Notes under the pieces: model-generated | The model's database searches: none | Seen by the model: only the letters and a program-made list of their open reading frames with translations | Told to the model about the DNA's origin: nothing | Assembly (NCBI GenBank): GCA_947565425.1 | Contig: CANOFW010000010.1 | Location: 1 to 64,000 of the forward strand | DNA: 64,000 nt | From: an uncultured Lachnospiraceae bacterium | GTDB taxonomy: Bacteria; Bacillota; Clostridia; Lachnospirales; Lachnospiraceae | Direction: 5' to 3' | Part shown: piece after piece, positions 25,470 to 35,109 of the stretch | How the letters are laid out: every line of letters starts with the position of its first letter | Position numbering within the stretch: position 1 is the stretch's first letter | Made by a program: the position numbers and the translations under genes

Positions 25470-26048
25470 ATGGGCAGACACAAAGAGCAGGAACAACCAG
25501 CAGAGAAAGAGACAAATGTAGTGCGGGAGACCATTAGTTTTATTATTTATATTGGGATTGTATTTTTACTGACGTATCTGGTGATCCATTATGTTGGGCA
25601 ACGCACGCAGGTCAGCGGGAGTTCGATGGAAGCGACGCTAAGCGATGGAGATAATCTGATTGTAGATAAGATTTCCTATCGATTTCATGATCCAGAGAGG
25701 TTTGATATCATTGTTTTCCCTTATAAATATGAGGACAATACGTTTTATATAAAGCGAATTATTGGTCTTCCAGGTGAGACAGTGCAGATAGACGAGCAGG
25801 GAAACATTTATGTGGATGGGGAGGTGCTCGACGAGTCTTATGGCAGGGAAGTTATTTTAGACCCTGGCGATGCCGAGGAACCTATTACCTTGGCGGAGGA
25901 TGAATATTTTGTTTTAGGCGATAACAGGAATGCCAGCTCAGACAGCCGGGACCCCAGCGTGGGCAAGATTCTCGGTGAAGATATCGTCGGCAGAGCGTGG
26001 CTGAGGATTTTCCCATTCAACAAGGTAGGGTTTATCAAACATAAATAA
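25470..26048 (+). CDS. lepB: Signal peptidase I (second copy)
   Basis: 192-residue signal peptidase with one N-terminal membrane segment (about residues 22-43). Catalytic Ser52 in SGSSMEATL, Lys95 in FYIKRIIGLPGET, and box GDNRNASSDSRDPS. It differs from the first copy in the substrate-side loop, which is longer around residues 120-140. Two or more SPases are common where many proteins are exported. Confidence 0.93.
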   Translation: MGRHKEQEQPAEKETNVVRETISFIIYIGIVFLLTYLVIHYVGQRTQVSGSSMEATLSDGDNLIVDKISYRFHDPERFDIIVFPYKYEDNTFYIKRIIGLPGETVQIDEQGNIYVDGEVLDESYGREVILDPGDAEEPITLAEDEYFVLGDNRNASSDSRDPSVGKILGEDIVGRAWLRIFPFNKVGFIKHK

Positions 26049-26089
26049 ACGATTTACATAAAGCGGAGTACAACCGGAGGAGGATTTCA

Positions 26090-26854
26090 GTGAGCGGACA
26101 AAAGAAAATCGCGGAATTGAAAGCGGAATTACAGGCAGCAGAGGAAGATATGCTGCCTTCTTTTATTTTAAGTTATCAATCGGATGCGCGGGCAGGTGTA
26201 CAGAAGCTTGTAGCCCAGGCAAAGAAGCGCCTGCAAGCTTTAGAGGATGAGCGAGCAAGAATTGAGGGACTGAAAGTTTATGAGAGACAGTATGAAGAGA
26301 TGGGGTATGTGTGCGGTATTGATGAGGCAGGCAGAGGACCGCTGGCGGGCCCGGTGGTGGCAGGTGCAGTAATTTTACCTAGAGATTGTAAGATTTTGTA
26401 CATCAATGATTCCAAGAAGCTCAGCGAGAAGAAACGGGAGGAACTCTATGAGATTATTATGGAGCAGGCGATTGCCACTGGAATTGGTATGGTAAGCCCG
26501 GCGCGTATTGACGAAATCAATATTTTGCAGGCAACTTATGAGGCAATGCGCGAGGCGATTCAGAATTTGTATGTAATGCCCGATATATTATTAAATGATG
26601 CAGTGACGATTCCTGGTGTGTCTATCCCTCAGGTGCCAATTATTAAGGGCGATGCCAAGAGTGTATCCATTGGAGCGGCGAGCATTATCGCCAAGGTTAC
26701 CAGGGATCGGCTGATGCGGGAATATGATAAAGAGCTGCCGGAATACGGATTTGCCAGCAACAAAGGTTATGGCTCGGCAGAGCATGTGCAGGCAATCCGC
26801 ACATATGGTCCGTCTCCCATTCACAGACAGACGTTTATCCGAAAGCTATCGTGA
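26090..26854 (+). CDS. rnhB: Ribonuclease HII
   Basis: Removes RNA primers and misincorporated ribonucleotides from RNA-DNA hybrids. 254 residues with the extra N-terminal alpha region seen in Firmicutes RnhB. Catalytic acidic residues in CGIDEAGRGPLAGPVVAGA, NDSKKLSEKKRE and LLNDAV; GDAKSVSIGAASIIAKVTRD is the family box. GTG start at 26090 with GGAGGAGG upstream. Confidence 0.95.
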   Translation: MSGQKKIAELKAELQAAEEDMLPSFILSYQSDARAGVQKLVAQAKKRLQALEDERARIEGLKVYERQYEEMGYVCGIDEAGRGPLAGPVVAGAVILPRDCKILYINDSKKLSEKKREELYEIIMEQAIATGIGMVSPARIDEINILQATYEAMREAIQNLYVMPDILLNDAVTIPGVSIPQVPIIKGDAKSVSIGAASIIAKVTRDRLMREYDKELPEYGFASNKGYGSAEHVQAIRTYGPSPIHRQTFIRKLS

Positions 26855-26937
26855 TGATTGACGGTCAAGTCTGTGACGGGGGGCAGTGGCTCATGTTGCG
26901 CAGCTCGCGAAGATGAAAAAGAAAGGCAGGAATGACA

Positions 26938-28875
26938 ATGCCATTTGTGGATAGTGTTCAGCAATATCAGAATAATGCGGTATCAAATGCCCAGACGTTG
27001 AGTCAGCCTAAGGAGACAGGGGCGGTACGCCAGATTTCCGCGCAGGCGCAGCAATTAGTGCCGGGCAAAGTGTTTGAGGGAACGGTGACCGAGATTAAAA
27101 ACGGACAGGTAACGATTGGGCTGAATGATGGGAGTACAATTTCCGCCAGGATGGACGCAGGTGTCAACTTAGAAAAAGGCCAGCCCATGCTGTTTGAGGT
27201 GAAATCAAACACCGGAGAGCAAATTGCGATTCGTCCGGTGAGTTTGGAGAGTGCACAGAATCCTACGCTGTTGAAAGCTTTAGAGGCGGCAGGGTTGAAA
27301 GTCAATGAGCGCAATCTTTCCATGGTGAATCAGATGATGGCGGAGAAAATGCCTATCAATAAGCAGAGCTTGTTGCAGATGATGCGTGCTTCCTCTGCTT
27401 TTCCCAAAGCGGATATGCAGACATTGGTACAGATGCAGAAGTTAGGATTTGTGATTACGGAGGATTCTTTAAATCAGTTTCAGAATTATAAGAATGGACA
27501 GCAGGCAATTTTGCCTCAGATGAATCATCTCATGGAGGGGATTGCAGAGCTGTCAGGTAAATTTTTTGGCGCGGAGACGACGGGGCAGGCGCCGGGCGCG
27601 CTCTTGGGATTTCAACAGCAGATTTTAGGAATCCTCTTGGGTTCAGGGCAGCAGCCGTTATCAGAAGCACAGATGAGTACTGTTCAGAACCAGGCGGCGC
27701 TGGGGGAACTTGCTGAGAACCAAGCTGTTCAGAACTTGACGGTAACGGATGTTGATGCTGCGCAGGGCGCGATTATCCATCAGGATTTGACAGAAGGCGG
27801 TAGTAATTTCTTGCCTGGGAATGATGGCGCGCAACAAGGAGCAGTTTCTGAGCATCCCGGAGGGGAGGCATCACAGATGCCAGGAACTATTGCCGGGGAA
27901 GCATCACAGGCTCAGGGGACTGCAACTTCTGGAAATGTTACCGGGGAAGTGGCGCTGGCTCAGGGAGACGTATCTTCCGCAAATGTTATCGGGGAGGCAG
28001 CGCAGACGCCGGGAGCTGCCACGGCCTCTGGTGGGGAAGGTGGAGCCACCGTTGCACAATTACTTTCTAATGAACAACAGGGAAGACTTAGCGAGATGTT
28101 ACAAGAGTTTTCCGGGGCAAGGGGCAATGAACAACTTTTGCCGGAAGGGAAATTGAACACCAACTTGAGTGCGGGCGAACTTTTGCAGCAGATGATGAAA
28201 GTATTAGAACAGAGCAAAGACGCGGACAAATCTTCGATACAGAAGTTGTTTCAGTCAGAAGAGTATAAGGGATTATTGAAACAGGCAATGTCAGAACAGT
28301 GGACGCTGACGCCTGATAAGTTAAAGGAAGAGGGCGCAGTCAGGGAATTTTACCAACGCTTATCCAATCAAATGACGGAATTGCAGCAGGCGCTTGCGCA
28401 GGCGGGGAAAGAGGGTTCTGCGCTAGCCAAAGGCGCGCAGACTGTGCAGAGTAATTTGGAATTTATGAACCAGATGAATCAGTTGTACACCTATGTGCAA
28501 CTGCCTTTGAAGTTGCAGAACCAGAATGCCCACAGCGATCTCTATGTGTATACGAATAAGAAGAACCTTCGCCAGAAGGAAGGAGCGTTGACGGCGTTGC
28601 TTCATTTGGATATGGATCATCTTGGGGCAACAGATATATTTGTCAAACTGTTGGGAACATCGGTACAGACAGAATTCTATTTCCAGGATGAAGTTTCCTG
28701 CCGTCTGATTACACAGTGTTCAGATGAACTTATAAAACGGCTGGAGGAAAAGGGATATTCCTGTGAGGTCAAAGTGGAGAACCGCAGGAAGAAACAGGAC
28801 TTTGTGCAGGATTTCCTGGAGCGGGAGAATCCGCCGGGGAAATTGCAGCGGTATTCCTTTGACGTGAAGGCGTAG
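26938..28875 (+). CDS. ylqG: YlqG-like protein with FliK-type C-terminal domain
   Basis: 645-residue protein of unclear function. ATG 26938 is chosen (AGG at 26928-26930 is 7 bases upstream); ATG 26932 is the alternative. Residues about 35-105 form a small beta domain (VFEGTVTEIKNGQVTIGLND). The middle is Gln-rich and low complexity, with Gly/Ala/Ser-rich repeats of the form GEA-QTPG or GEASQ (about residues 300-365). The last 130 residues resemble the hook-length-control (FliK) C-terminus: VQLPLKLQNQNAHSDLYVYT and HLDMDHLGATDIFVKL. Followed by the FlhB-like ylqH. The order rnhB-ylqG-ylqH is the Bacillus arrangement. Confidence 0.75.
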   Translation: MPFVDSVQQYQNNAVSNAQTLSQPKETGAVRQISAQAQQLVPGKVFEGTVTEIKNGQVTIGLNDGSTISARMDAGVNLEKGQPMLFEVKSNTGEQIAIRPVSLESAQNPTLLKALEAAGLKVNERNLSMVNQMMAEKMPINKQSLLQMMRASSAFPKADMQTLVQMQKLGFVITEDSLNQFQNYKNGQQAILPQMNHLMEGIAELSGKFFGAETTGQAPGALLGFQQQILGILLGSGQQPLSEAQMSTVQNQAALGELAENQAVQNLTVTDVDAAQGAIIHQDLTEGGSNFLPGNDGAQQGAVSEHPGGEASQMPGTIAGEASQAQGTATSGNVTGEVALAQGDVSSANVIGEAAQTPGAATASGGEGGATVAQLLSNEQQGRLSEMLQEFSGARGNEQLLPEGKLNTNLSAGELLQQMMKVLEQSKDADKSSIQKLFQSEEYKGLLKQAMSEQWTLTPDKLKEEGAVREFYQRLSNQMTELQQALAQAGKEGSALAKGAQTVQSNLEFMNQMNQLYTYVQLPLKLQNQNAHSDLYVYTNKKNLRQKEGALTALLHLDMDHLGATDIFVKLLGTSVQTEFYFQDEVSCRLITQCSDELIKRLEEKGYSCEVKVENRRKKQDFVQDFLERENPPGKLQRYSFDVKA

Positions 28876-28899
28876 GGGAATCTGTTGCAGTGTTACGCT

Positions 28900-28937
28900 C
28901 CTAAGGCATCCCCCAGGCAAGCCTGGTACCCCTTAGG
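28900..28937 (+). other. Intergenic hairpin between ylqG and ylqH
   Basis: Nested arms: CCTAAGG (28900-28906) with CCTTAGG (28931-28937), and CCAGGC (28913-28918) with GCCTGG (28921-28926). No T tract follows, so it is more likely an RNA-processing or stability element than a terminator. Confidence 0.5.
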
Positions 28938-28978
28938 ACAAATGCCTTGCAGATATAGAGAAAGGGAGAGTCATCAGT

Positions 28979-29308
28979 ATGGATGAGGTACGGTATAAAA
29001 ACACCGGAGAACCGGTTACAGCAGAGAGTAAGGATGGGCACAAATTAAAGACTGCTGTGGCGGTGGCGTATGAGCCGGGAGAACGGGCGCCGAAGATTAT
29101 TGCCACCGGAAAAGGCTATACCGCAGAGCGGATTATAGAGAAAGCGAAGGAGGAGAAAATCCCCTTCTATAAGGACGATAAGTTGGCGAAAACTTTGTCC
29201 AAACTGGAAATTGGCGAGATGATTCCGCCTGAATTGTATGAAGTAGTGGCGGAGATTTTGGTGTTTGTGGACGATATGGAGCGGATGAAAGAGAAACTTA
29301 GGTCTTAG
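28979..29308 (+). CDS. ylqH: FlhB-like cytoplasmic domain protein YlqH
   Basis: 109 residues, equivalent to the cytoplasmic C-terminal domain of FlhB/EscU export-gate proteins without the membrane part. Readable family pattern: TAVAVAYEPGERAPKIIATG, AERIIEKAKEEKIPFYKDDKL, and LEIGEMIPPELYEVVAEIL. The autocleavage NPTH motif is absent. No flagellar genes are in the window. The role of this stand-alone form is unknown. Confidence 0.85.
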   Translation: MDEVRYKNTGEPVTAESKDGHKLKTAVAVAYEPGERAPKIIATGKGYTAERIIEKAKEEKIPFYKDDKLAKTLSKLEIGEMIPPELYEVVAEILVFVDDMERMKEKLRS

Positions 29309-29387
29309 AGGAAGCTTTTGCGGGGAATGTTCGCAGGCGTAGAAACAGGGTAGGTATGGATGCGGAGTATAGAAACAGGGGGAAACT

Positions 29388-29753
29388 TTGGCAGGCACAG
29401 GGAATGGGAATCGCAAGACAGGCACACAGTATGAAGTATTGGCGGCGTCTTATTTGCAAGGGTTGGGATTTGAGATTTTGCAGCATAATTTCAGCAGTAG
29501 ATTTGGTGAGATTGACCTCATAGCGAAGGAGGGAAAGTATCTTGTATTTGTCGAGGTCAAATACCGGGCGACAGACAGTGGCGGTCATCCTTTGGAGGCG
29601 GTAGATGTGCGCAAACAGAGGCGCATCATTAAGACGGCAGAGTTCTATCTTCTGCGTTATGGGTTCGCAGAGGACACGCCCTGCCGTTTTGATGTGGTGG
29701 GAATCATTGGCGAGGAAATGTGCCATGTGAGGAATGCGTTTGAAAAGAGTTAA
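29388..29753 (+). CDS. yraN: YraN-family endonuclease-like protein (UPF0102)
   Basis: 121 residues with a PD-(D/E)XK-like fold: YEVLAASYLQGLGFEILQHN, GEIDLIAKEGKYLVFVEVKYR split over the catalytic Asp and Glu-x-Lys, then EAVDVRKQRRI. Translation appears to begin at TTG 29388, with GGGGGAA 5 bases upstream. Cellular role unproven in the family. Confidence 0.88.
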   Translation: MAGTGNGNRKTGTQYEVLAASYLQGLGFEILQHNFSSRFGEIDLIAKEGKYLVFVEVKYRATDSGGHPLEAVDVRKQRRIIKTAEFYLLRYGFAEDTPCRFDVVGIIGEEMCHVRNAFEKS

Positions 29754-29795
29754 TCATAGATGTTATTACAGTAGAAAGGGAAGGGTTTTATATTT

Positions 29796-30671
29796 ATGGA
29801 GTATACGCTTGTGAGAAAACAGAAAGAGGGAAAAGAGCCTGTGCCGGTTATGCGTTCTAAACAATTGACCAGCGTGACGTTTCCCTATTTATCATACCCG
29901 ATTTTAGAACAGACAGGAATGGTGGAACACTGTTTTACGACTCGTCTTGGCGGCGTCAGCAGAGGAATGTTTGCGAGCCTGAATCTCAGTTTTACACGGG
30001 GCGATGACAGACTGGCAGTGGAAGAGAATTTCCACAGGGTATCGAAGGTGATGAATGGTCAGATTGGGGATTTTGTGCTGAGCGACCAGACGCACACCAC
30101 CAATGTGAGGCGTGTGGGCAGGGAGGATGCCGGCAAGGGGATTACACGTGGGCGCGGTTATGCGGATGTGGATGGATTGATTACAGACGAGCCAGGGCTT
30201 GTGCTGTCCACGTTTTACGCAGATTGCGTGCCCTTGTATTTTGTGGATGTGAAAAAGCACGCCATTGGGCTATCCCACTCAGGTTGGCGTGGGACAGTGA
30301 GCAGAATAGGACGAGCGACGCTTGCGGCGATGCACCGGGAATTCGGTACGCAGCCGGAGGACGTCGTCTGCGCCATTGGACCGTCAATCTGTCAGGATTG
30401 TTATGAAGTAAGCGCAGATGTGGCGGAAGCATTTATGCGGGAATTTTCTGGTTATGAAGAGGAGATTTTACGAGACAAAGGAAACGGTAAATATCAGCTT
30501 GATTTGTGGCGGGCGAATGAGATCGTACTTTTGCAGGCGGGAATAAAGCAGGAACATTTATCGGTGACAGATGTGTGCACTTGTTGTAATCCACAAATAT
30601 TATTTTCTCATCGGGCAAGCCGGGGGAAGCGCGGGAATCTGGGGGCGTTTTTGAGCCTGAAAGATGCGTGA
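29796..30671 (+). CDS. pgeF: PgeF/YfiH-type polyphenol oxidase family protein (laccase domain)
   Basis: 291 residues. The family is linked to peptidoglycan-editing and purine nucleoside phosphorylase/laccase-like activities. Metal-binding residues are visible in SDQTHTTNV (His), FYADCVPLYF (Cys) and GLSHSGWRGTV (His). The end CTCCNPQILFSHRASRGKRG is also typical. Two bases at its 3' end region overlap the upstream reading extension of the next gene; the true mcrB start is at 30707. Confidence 0.9.
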   Translation: MEYTLVRKQKEGKEPVPVMRSKQLTSVTFPYLSYPILEQTGMVEHCFTTRLGGVSRGMFASLNLSFTRGDDRLAVEENFHRVSKVMNGQIGDFVLSDQTHTTNVRRVGREDAGKGITRGRGYADVDGLITDEPGLVLSTFYADCVPLYFVDVKKHAIGLSHSGWRGTVSRIGRATLAAMHREFGTQPEDVVCAIGPSICQDCYEVSADVAEAFMREFSGYEEEILRDKGNGKYQLDLWRANEIVLLQAGIKQEHLSVTDVCTCCNPQILFSHRASRGKRGNLGAFLSLKDA

Positions 30672-30706
30672 TATATTTAAAAATATTTTATATAGGGGTG
30701 ATACGA

Positions 30707-33565
30707 ATGAGTAACTATGGTGAAACAACCGTACCGGATAAGAAACAAGTAACAGAATGGATTTTATCAGGGAATCCAGAAAATTATGATTTGAAAGCAG
30801 CCTTTCGAGAACTTGGCACACTTGTTTGGAAACAGAAGGCAAATGTAGCGGTTGGAGATATTGTGTACATATATGTTTCTAAGACAGTACATGCCATACA
30901 GTTTAAGTGTAGAGCGAGGGTTGTAGATAAGAAAGTATCTACAATTGATGATAGCAAGTTTCAAATATCTGGTGAATTTGATGATGGAAAAGGAAAGTAT
31001 ATGGAACTCCAAATGATAAAGGAGTTCTCGAGTAAGCTGCTTGATAAAGGAGCTTTAGAAAAACATGGTTTTAAACCGTCAAGGGGACCTATGCGTGTTC
31101 AGTCAGAAGTGAAGGAGTATCTGGATATTGTACAGAAACTACTTTACGCAGAGGAAATGGAACCGGATATGCATGATGCAACGTATGAGCTTGTTAGGGA
31201 AGTTATTCATGCGTATGAATTGTTGGAGGATTTATCCGTATGTGATGCCAAAGACTTAAATCTTCTTTATCTTATGTGTGTGGGCACCTGGAAACATGGA
31301 TTGGATGCGAAGAAGAAAACGATAAATGAAAGTCATTTGCCAGTTCAGGAGAAAGCTCGCTTGGTGACGCTTCTTGATACGTTATGGGAAAGGGCAAAAG
31401 ACGAACAGTATAAAAATAATGAGGGAAAAAAGAATACTATTGGTATGTTTGGTACGGGATTTTATACGTTCCAGGGAAGAACAGATGATAATTCACCGCG
31501 AAAATTTATTCAGATGTGCATAGATATAAAGGACATGTCTGAGGATGAGCAAATCTTTGATAGATGTGAGCAAGTATTAAATAGTGATTTTCAGGGAATG
31601 CGCGCTGCTTCTGCATCCATGGTATTGCATTGCTTAAAGCCTATGACATTTCCTATTTTCAGCGATAACCAGGGAGCTCAAGACATATATAAATATTTCC
31701 AGTTAGAAATGAAACGCAAAACGGAGGTTGGCACGTATATCAGAAATGCAAGAGTGATTAAAGAATTTCGTGATGCAAACTTTCATGTAAAGAATTATCG
31801 AATTTTTGATATAGCAGCTAGGGAGCTTGTAAAGGAAAAAACGCATACAGAAATTGATTATTTAGGAGTGTTGGATTATCTGGATAACAATTATGAATTG
31901 CCCTACAAGGACCCAATGACAGAAGGATTAGATATTGAAGAAAAAGAAAGATTGCTGGAAATAAAATCTAGGGGCCAAAAAGCGATTACCGAAATGAAAA
32001 AGATGGTAGAATTGTGTAAGCAAAAGTATGGACTTGATAAATGTGAGACAATTCAGTGGCTTGATGGTTCTAACATAAAGACCAGAAAGTATTTATGGGC
32101 ACAAATGAAATATCGTAAGTATGCGAGCAATCCAATTAGCGTCTCTATTTTTGTGGAGGTTTCACCACATTTGAACAAGGCGAGGTATCGTTTTAGTTTG
32201 GAAGTGAAAAATGATGGTACGGATAAAAAGCAAATGCGATCTTACCATAGTTATTTAGATTTGCCATTGCAACCAGAAAGTTCTTTCGTGTATGTAAATG
32301 ACAGTAATGAACGTGGACGAGTAGAGGTTATAAATGAGACGGTTGATGTGATTAAAAGCAAACTAGCAGATGGTACATATAGGAAAGTTCAACTTTCCAG
32401 AATCGAAGAACGGACCGATGAAATAACCAATGATGAGTTAGAAGAGGCGATGTTAGAAGCGGTAGGAGCATTGATACCATATTATGAGTATGTAGTAGGT
32501 GAGGAAGATATGCAGCGGAAGCCAAGTCCTTCTGAACGTGGGAACAAAAGGATAGAGTTTGACAAGAATATTATCTTGTATGGACCTCCTGGCACAGGGA
32601 AGACCTACTATTCGGCAATCTATGCAGTTGCTATCTGTGATGGAAAAGCATTGACAGAACTGACCGATTATCACGCAGTAATGGCAAGATATCACCAACT
32701 GAAAAGAGCAGGAAGAGTTGCGTTTACTACATTTCATCAGTCATATGGCTATGAGGAATTTATCGAAGGAATCAAACCTGTTATGGAGGGGGACGGACTC
32801 GCATATAAGCTGGAGAATGGCGTGTTTAAATCATTTTGCAAGAATGCAAGGAATCCTGAAGATACGCAGCAGTCTCATATAGAACAGAATTATGTATTTA
32901 TCATTGATGAGATTAATCGTGGAAATATTTCTAAAATATTTGGTGAATTGATCACATTGATTGAGGAGACAAAGAGAGCAGGAATGTTAGAAGAGACCTC
33001 AGCAGTGCTGCCATATTCAGGCGAAGACTTTAGTGTTCCTGCCAATGTTTATTTGATAGGAACGATGAACACCGCCGACCGTTCGATTGCCTTGATGGAC
33101 ACAGCACTTCGCAGACGATTTCAGTTTATAGAAATGATGCCAAATCCACAAGTGCTTAGAGAACTTCACGCGGACAAAATTGAAGATTTGGATGTAGCAG
33201 CAATGCTCGAAAAGATCAATGAGCGCATCACATTTTTATATGATAGGGAGCACACGATTGGACATGCCTTTTTCACCGGGCTTCAGGGAGAGAATGCTGT
33301 GATTGGAAAGTTACGGTCTATTTTTGAAAAGTCAGTTATTCCACTTTTGCAGGAATATTTCTATGAAGATTATCAGAAAATTCAACTGGTTTTGGGTGAC
33401 AATGATAAAAGTAGTGAAGGGTTGAAGTTTATTGTTGATAAGAAGACGGTAGCAAAAGATATTTTTAGAGGAAGTGTTGAGGATGTTATTGATCTTCCAG
33501 AAAAGAATTATGTCATTAATCAAGAGGCACTAGGTAACATCAACAGTTATAAAGAGATTTTGTAA
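30707..33565 (+). CDS. mcrB: McrB-type GTPase with EVE-like N-terminal domain
   Basis: Motor subunit of a modification-dependent restriction system. ATG 30707 follows AGGGGTGA by 7 bases. Residues about 10-110 look like an EVE/PUA-type modified-base reader (NPENYDLKAAFRELGTLVW, GDIVYIYVS). The middle (about 430-560) is a second putative DNA-recognition region resembling MrcB_N. The C-terminal AAA part is clear: Walker A GPPGTGKT (residue 626), FTTFHQSYGYEEFIEGIKP, Walker B FIIDEINRGN (D734), and the McrB-specific MNTADRSIALMDTALRRRF (N788). 952 residues. Translation of mcrC starts 14 bases after its stop. Confidence 0.88.
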   Translation: MSNYGETTVPDKKQVTEWILSGNPENYDLKAAFRELGTLVWKQKANVAVGDIVYIYVSKTVHAIQFKCRARVVDKKVSTIDDSKFQISGEFDDGKGKYMELQMIKEFSSKLLDKGALEKHGFKPSRGPMRVQSEVKEYLDIVQKLLYAEEMEPDMHDATYELVREVIHAYELLEDLSVCDAKDLNLLYLMCVGTWKHGLDAKKKTINESHLPVQEKARLVTLLDTLWERAKDEQYKNNEGKKNTIGMFGTGFYTFQGRTDDNSPRKFIQMCIDIKDMSEDEQIFDRCEQVLNSDFQGMRAASASMVLHCLKPMTFPIFSDNQGAQDIYKYFQLEMKRKTEVGTYIRNARVIKEFRDANFHVKNYRIFDIAARELVKEKTHTEIDYLGVLDYLDNNYELPYKDPMTEGLDIEEKERLLEIKSRGQKAITEMKKMVELCKQKYGLDKCETIQWLDGSNIKTRKYLWAQMKYRKYASNPISVSIFVEVSPHLNKARYRFSLEVKNDGTDKKQMRSYHSYLDLPLQPESSFVYVNDSNERGRVEVINETVDVIKSKLADGTYRKVQLSRIEERTDEITNDELEEAMLEAVGALIPYYEYVVGEEDMQRKPSPSERGNKRIEFDKNIILYGPPGTGKTYYSAIYAVAICDGKALTELTDYHAVMARYHQLKRAGRVAFTTFHQSYGYEEFIEGIKPVMEGDGLAYKLENGVFKSFCKNARNPEDTQQSHIEQNYVFIIDEINRGNISKIFGELITLIEETKRAGMLEETSAVLPYSGEDFSVPANVYLIGTMNTADRSIALMDTALRRRFQFIEMMPNPQVLRELHADKIEDLDVAAMLEKINERITFLYDREHTIGHAFFTGLQGENAVIGKLRSIFEKSVIPLLQEYFYEDYQKIQLVLGDNDKSSEGLKFIVDKKTVAKDIFRGSVEDVIDLPEKNYVINQEALGNINSYKEIL

Positions 33566-33579
33566 AGTGTGGTGATAAC

Positions 33580-34890
33580 ATGGGGAAGGCTTTTGTGGTA
33601 AAAGAGTTTGATTCCATTATCTGTAATGAGGACTATAAAAATGACGAAAAATATAAATATTTGGATCAGAAGGTATTTAACGATTTGGTTGCGTTTATTC
33701 ACGAATTTTCAGGAGATGCACAGAATACAGACGCCTTAAATTTTATGAAGATTAGTTGCCGGCGCAATGTAGGTGATGTCGTCTCGATTAAGAATTATGT
33801 TGGTCTAATTCAAATGAAAAATGGTTTTCAGATTGAGGTCTTGCCTAAGCTATCTTTTGGTGAGAGAGAGGATGAAGGAAATACACGAACCAAGAAAGTG
33901 TTTCTGAAAATGCTCTGTAGCTTGAAGGATTTTCCGAGTAAGGTGTTTCATGATGCCTCCTTGAACGTCGAACGGATGAATTTGTATGAATTATTTATCA
34001 ATCTGTATTTACAGGAAGTAAGGCAATTGGTAAAGCGAGGACTCAAATCTACTTATGTGGAACAGGAGGACAATCTACGATATTATAAGGGAAAGCTTTT
34101 AGTGAGTCAGCATGTGAGAGCAAATTTGGCCCACAGGGAGCGCTTCTATGTTGCGTTTGAGGAATTTCACCCCAATATGCCTGAAAACCGGCTTGTGAAG
34201 GCAACACTTGTGAAGTTACAGAACTTGACATCCAGCGCAGAGAATGCCAAAGAGATCAGACAGCTTCTCACGGCATTTGAGCAGGTTGAAGTCTCGACAA
34301 ATTATGAGAAAGATTTTACAAAAACCGTAAGAAACAGGAGTACTGAGGACTATGTAATGTTAATGCAGTGGTCTAAGGTATTTTTGATGAATAAGAGTTT
34401 TACGACGTTTTCAGGTGCCGCGGCGTCAAGAGCATTGTTGTTCTCGATGGAAACGGTCTATGAAAGTTATGTGGCACAGAAGTTGAAAAAGATTATGGTC
34501 CCAGCAGGGTGGGATATTTCTTGCCAGGAAAAGAGATATTATCTTTTTCATGAACCAAGGTATCAGTTTGCGCTGAAACCAGATATCGTAATGAGGAAAG
34601 ATGGTAGAACAGTCGTTTTAGACACTAAGTGGAAACGTTTGTACAACAAAGATCGTGACAACTATGGAATATCGCAGGCTGACATGTATCAGATGTATGC
34701 CTATTCAAAGAAATATCAAACTCCAGAAATTTGGCTTCTATATCCGATAAATGATGAAATGAGAGGTCATGCACCTATTAAGTTTGAAAGCGGTGACGAA
34801 ACAACTGTTAATTTGCATTTTGTTGATGTTGATAAGATAGAAGACAGTTTGCAGGAATTAAAAGACAAAATAGAGCAACTGAAAAGGTAG
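33580..34890 (+). CDS. mcrC: McrC-type nuclease subunit
   Basis: 436-residue nuclease partner of McrB. N-terminal segment typical of McrC (VGLIQMKNGFQIEVLPKL). The PD-(D/E)XK catalytic site is near the C-terminus: LKPDIVMRKDG, then VVLDTKWKRL, with Asp and D-x-K both present, followed by ISQADMYQMYAYSKKY. Length is normal and there is no frameshift, so the pair appears intact. AT-rich like mcrB, consistent with horizontal gain. Confidence 0.9.
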   Translation: MGKAFVVKEFDSIICNEDYKNDEKYKYLDQKVFNDLVAFIHEFSGDAQNTDALNFMKISCRRNVGDVVSIKNYVGLIQMKNGFQIEVLPKLSFGEREDEGNTRTKKVFLKMLCSLKDFPSKVFHDASLNVERMNLYELFINLYLQEVRQLVKRGLKSTYVEQEDNLRYYKGKLLVSQHVRANLAHRERFYVAFEEFHPNMPENRLVKATLVKLQNLTSSAENAKEIRQLLTAFEQVEVSTNYEKDFTKTVRNRSTEDYVMLMQWSKVFLMNKSFTTFSGAAASRALLFSMETVYESYVAQKLKKIMVPAGWDISCQEKRYYLFHEPRYQFALKPDIVMRKDGRTVVLDTKWKRLYNKDRDNYGISQADMYQMYAYSKKYQTPEIWLLYPINDEMRGHAPIKFESGDETTVNLHFVDVDKIEDSLQELKDKIEQLKR

Positions 34891-34910
34891 TGTTCTTAAT
34901 TTTTCAATAA

Positions 34911-35101
34911 GGGGCTGTCGCACTAATATATTTACTCGTTCAAAAGGTCTTGCCGCTTATGCGGCAAAGACAGAATGCACAAAAATCACTCTGGGAAGCT
35001 AGCTTCCCAAGATAATTTTTGTGCATGTTGTTTACATTGCGAAGCAATGCAAACCTTTTGAACGAATCATAACTTGTAATTTATGTTAGTGCGACAACCC
35101 C
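34911..35101. repeat. 191-bp nested inverted-repeat element
   Basis: Outer arms GGGGCTGTCGCACTAA (34911-34926) and TTAGTGCGACAACCCC (35086-35101) differ by one base. Inside are TCGTTCAAAAGG / CCTTTTGAACGA arms (34936-34947, 35054-35065), then local hairpins TTGCCGC..GCGGCAA, GGGAAGC..GCTTCCC and CATTGC..GCAATG. It lies between the convergent mcrC and ABC-F genes. No coding capacity; it looks like a MITE or folded intergenic element. Confidence 0.75.
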
Positions 35102-35109
35102 ATCTATGA

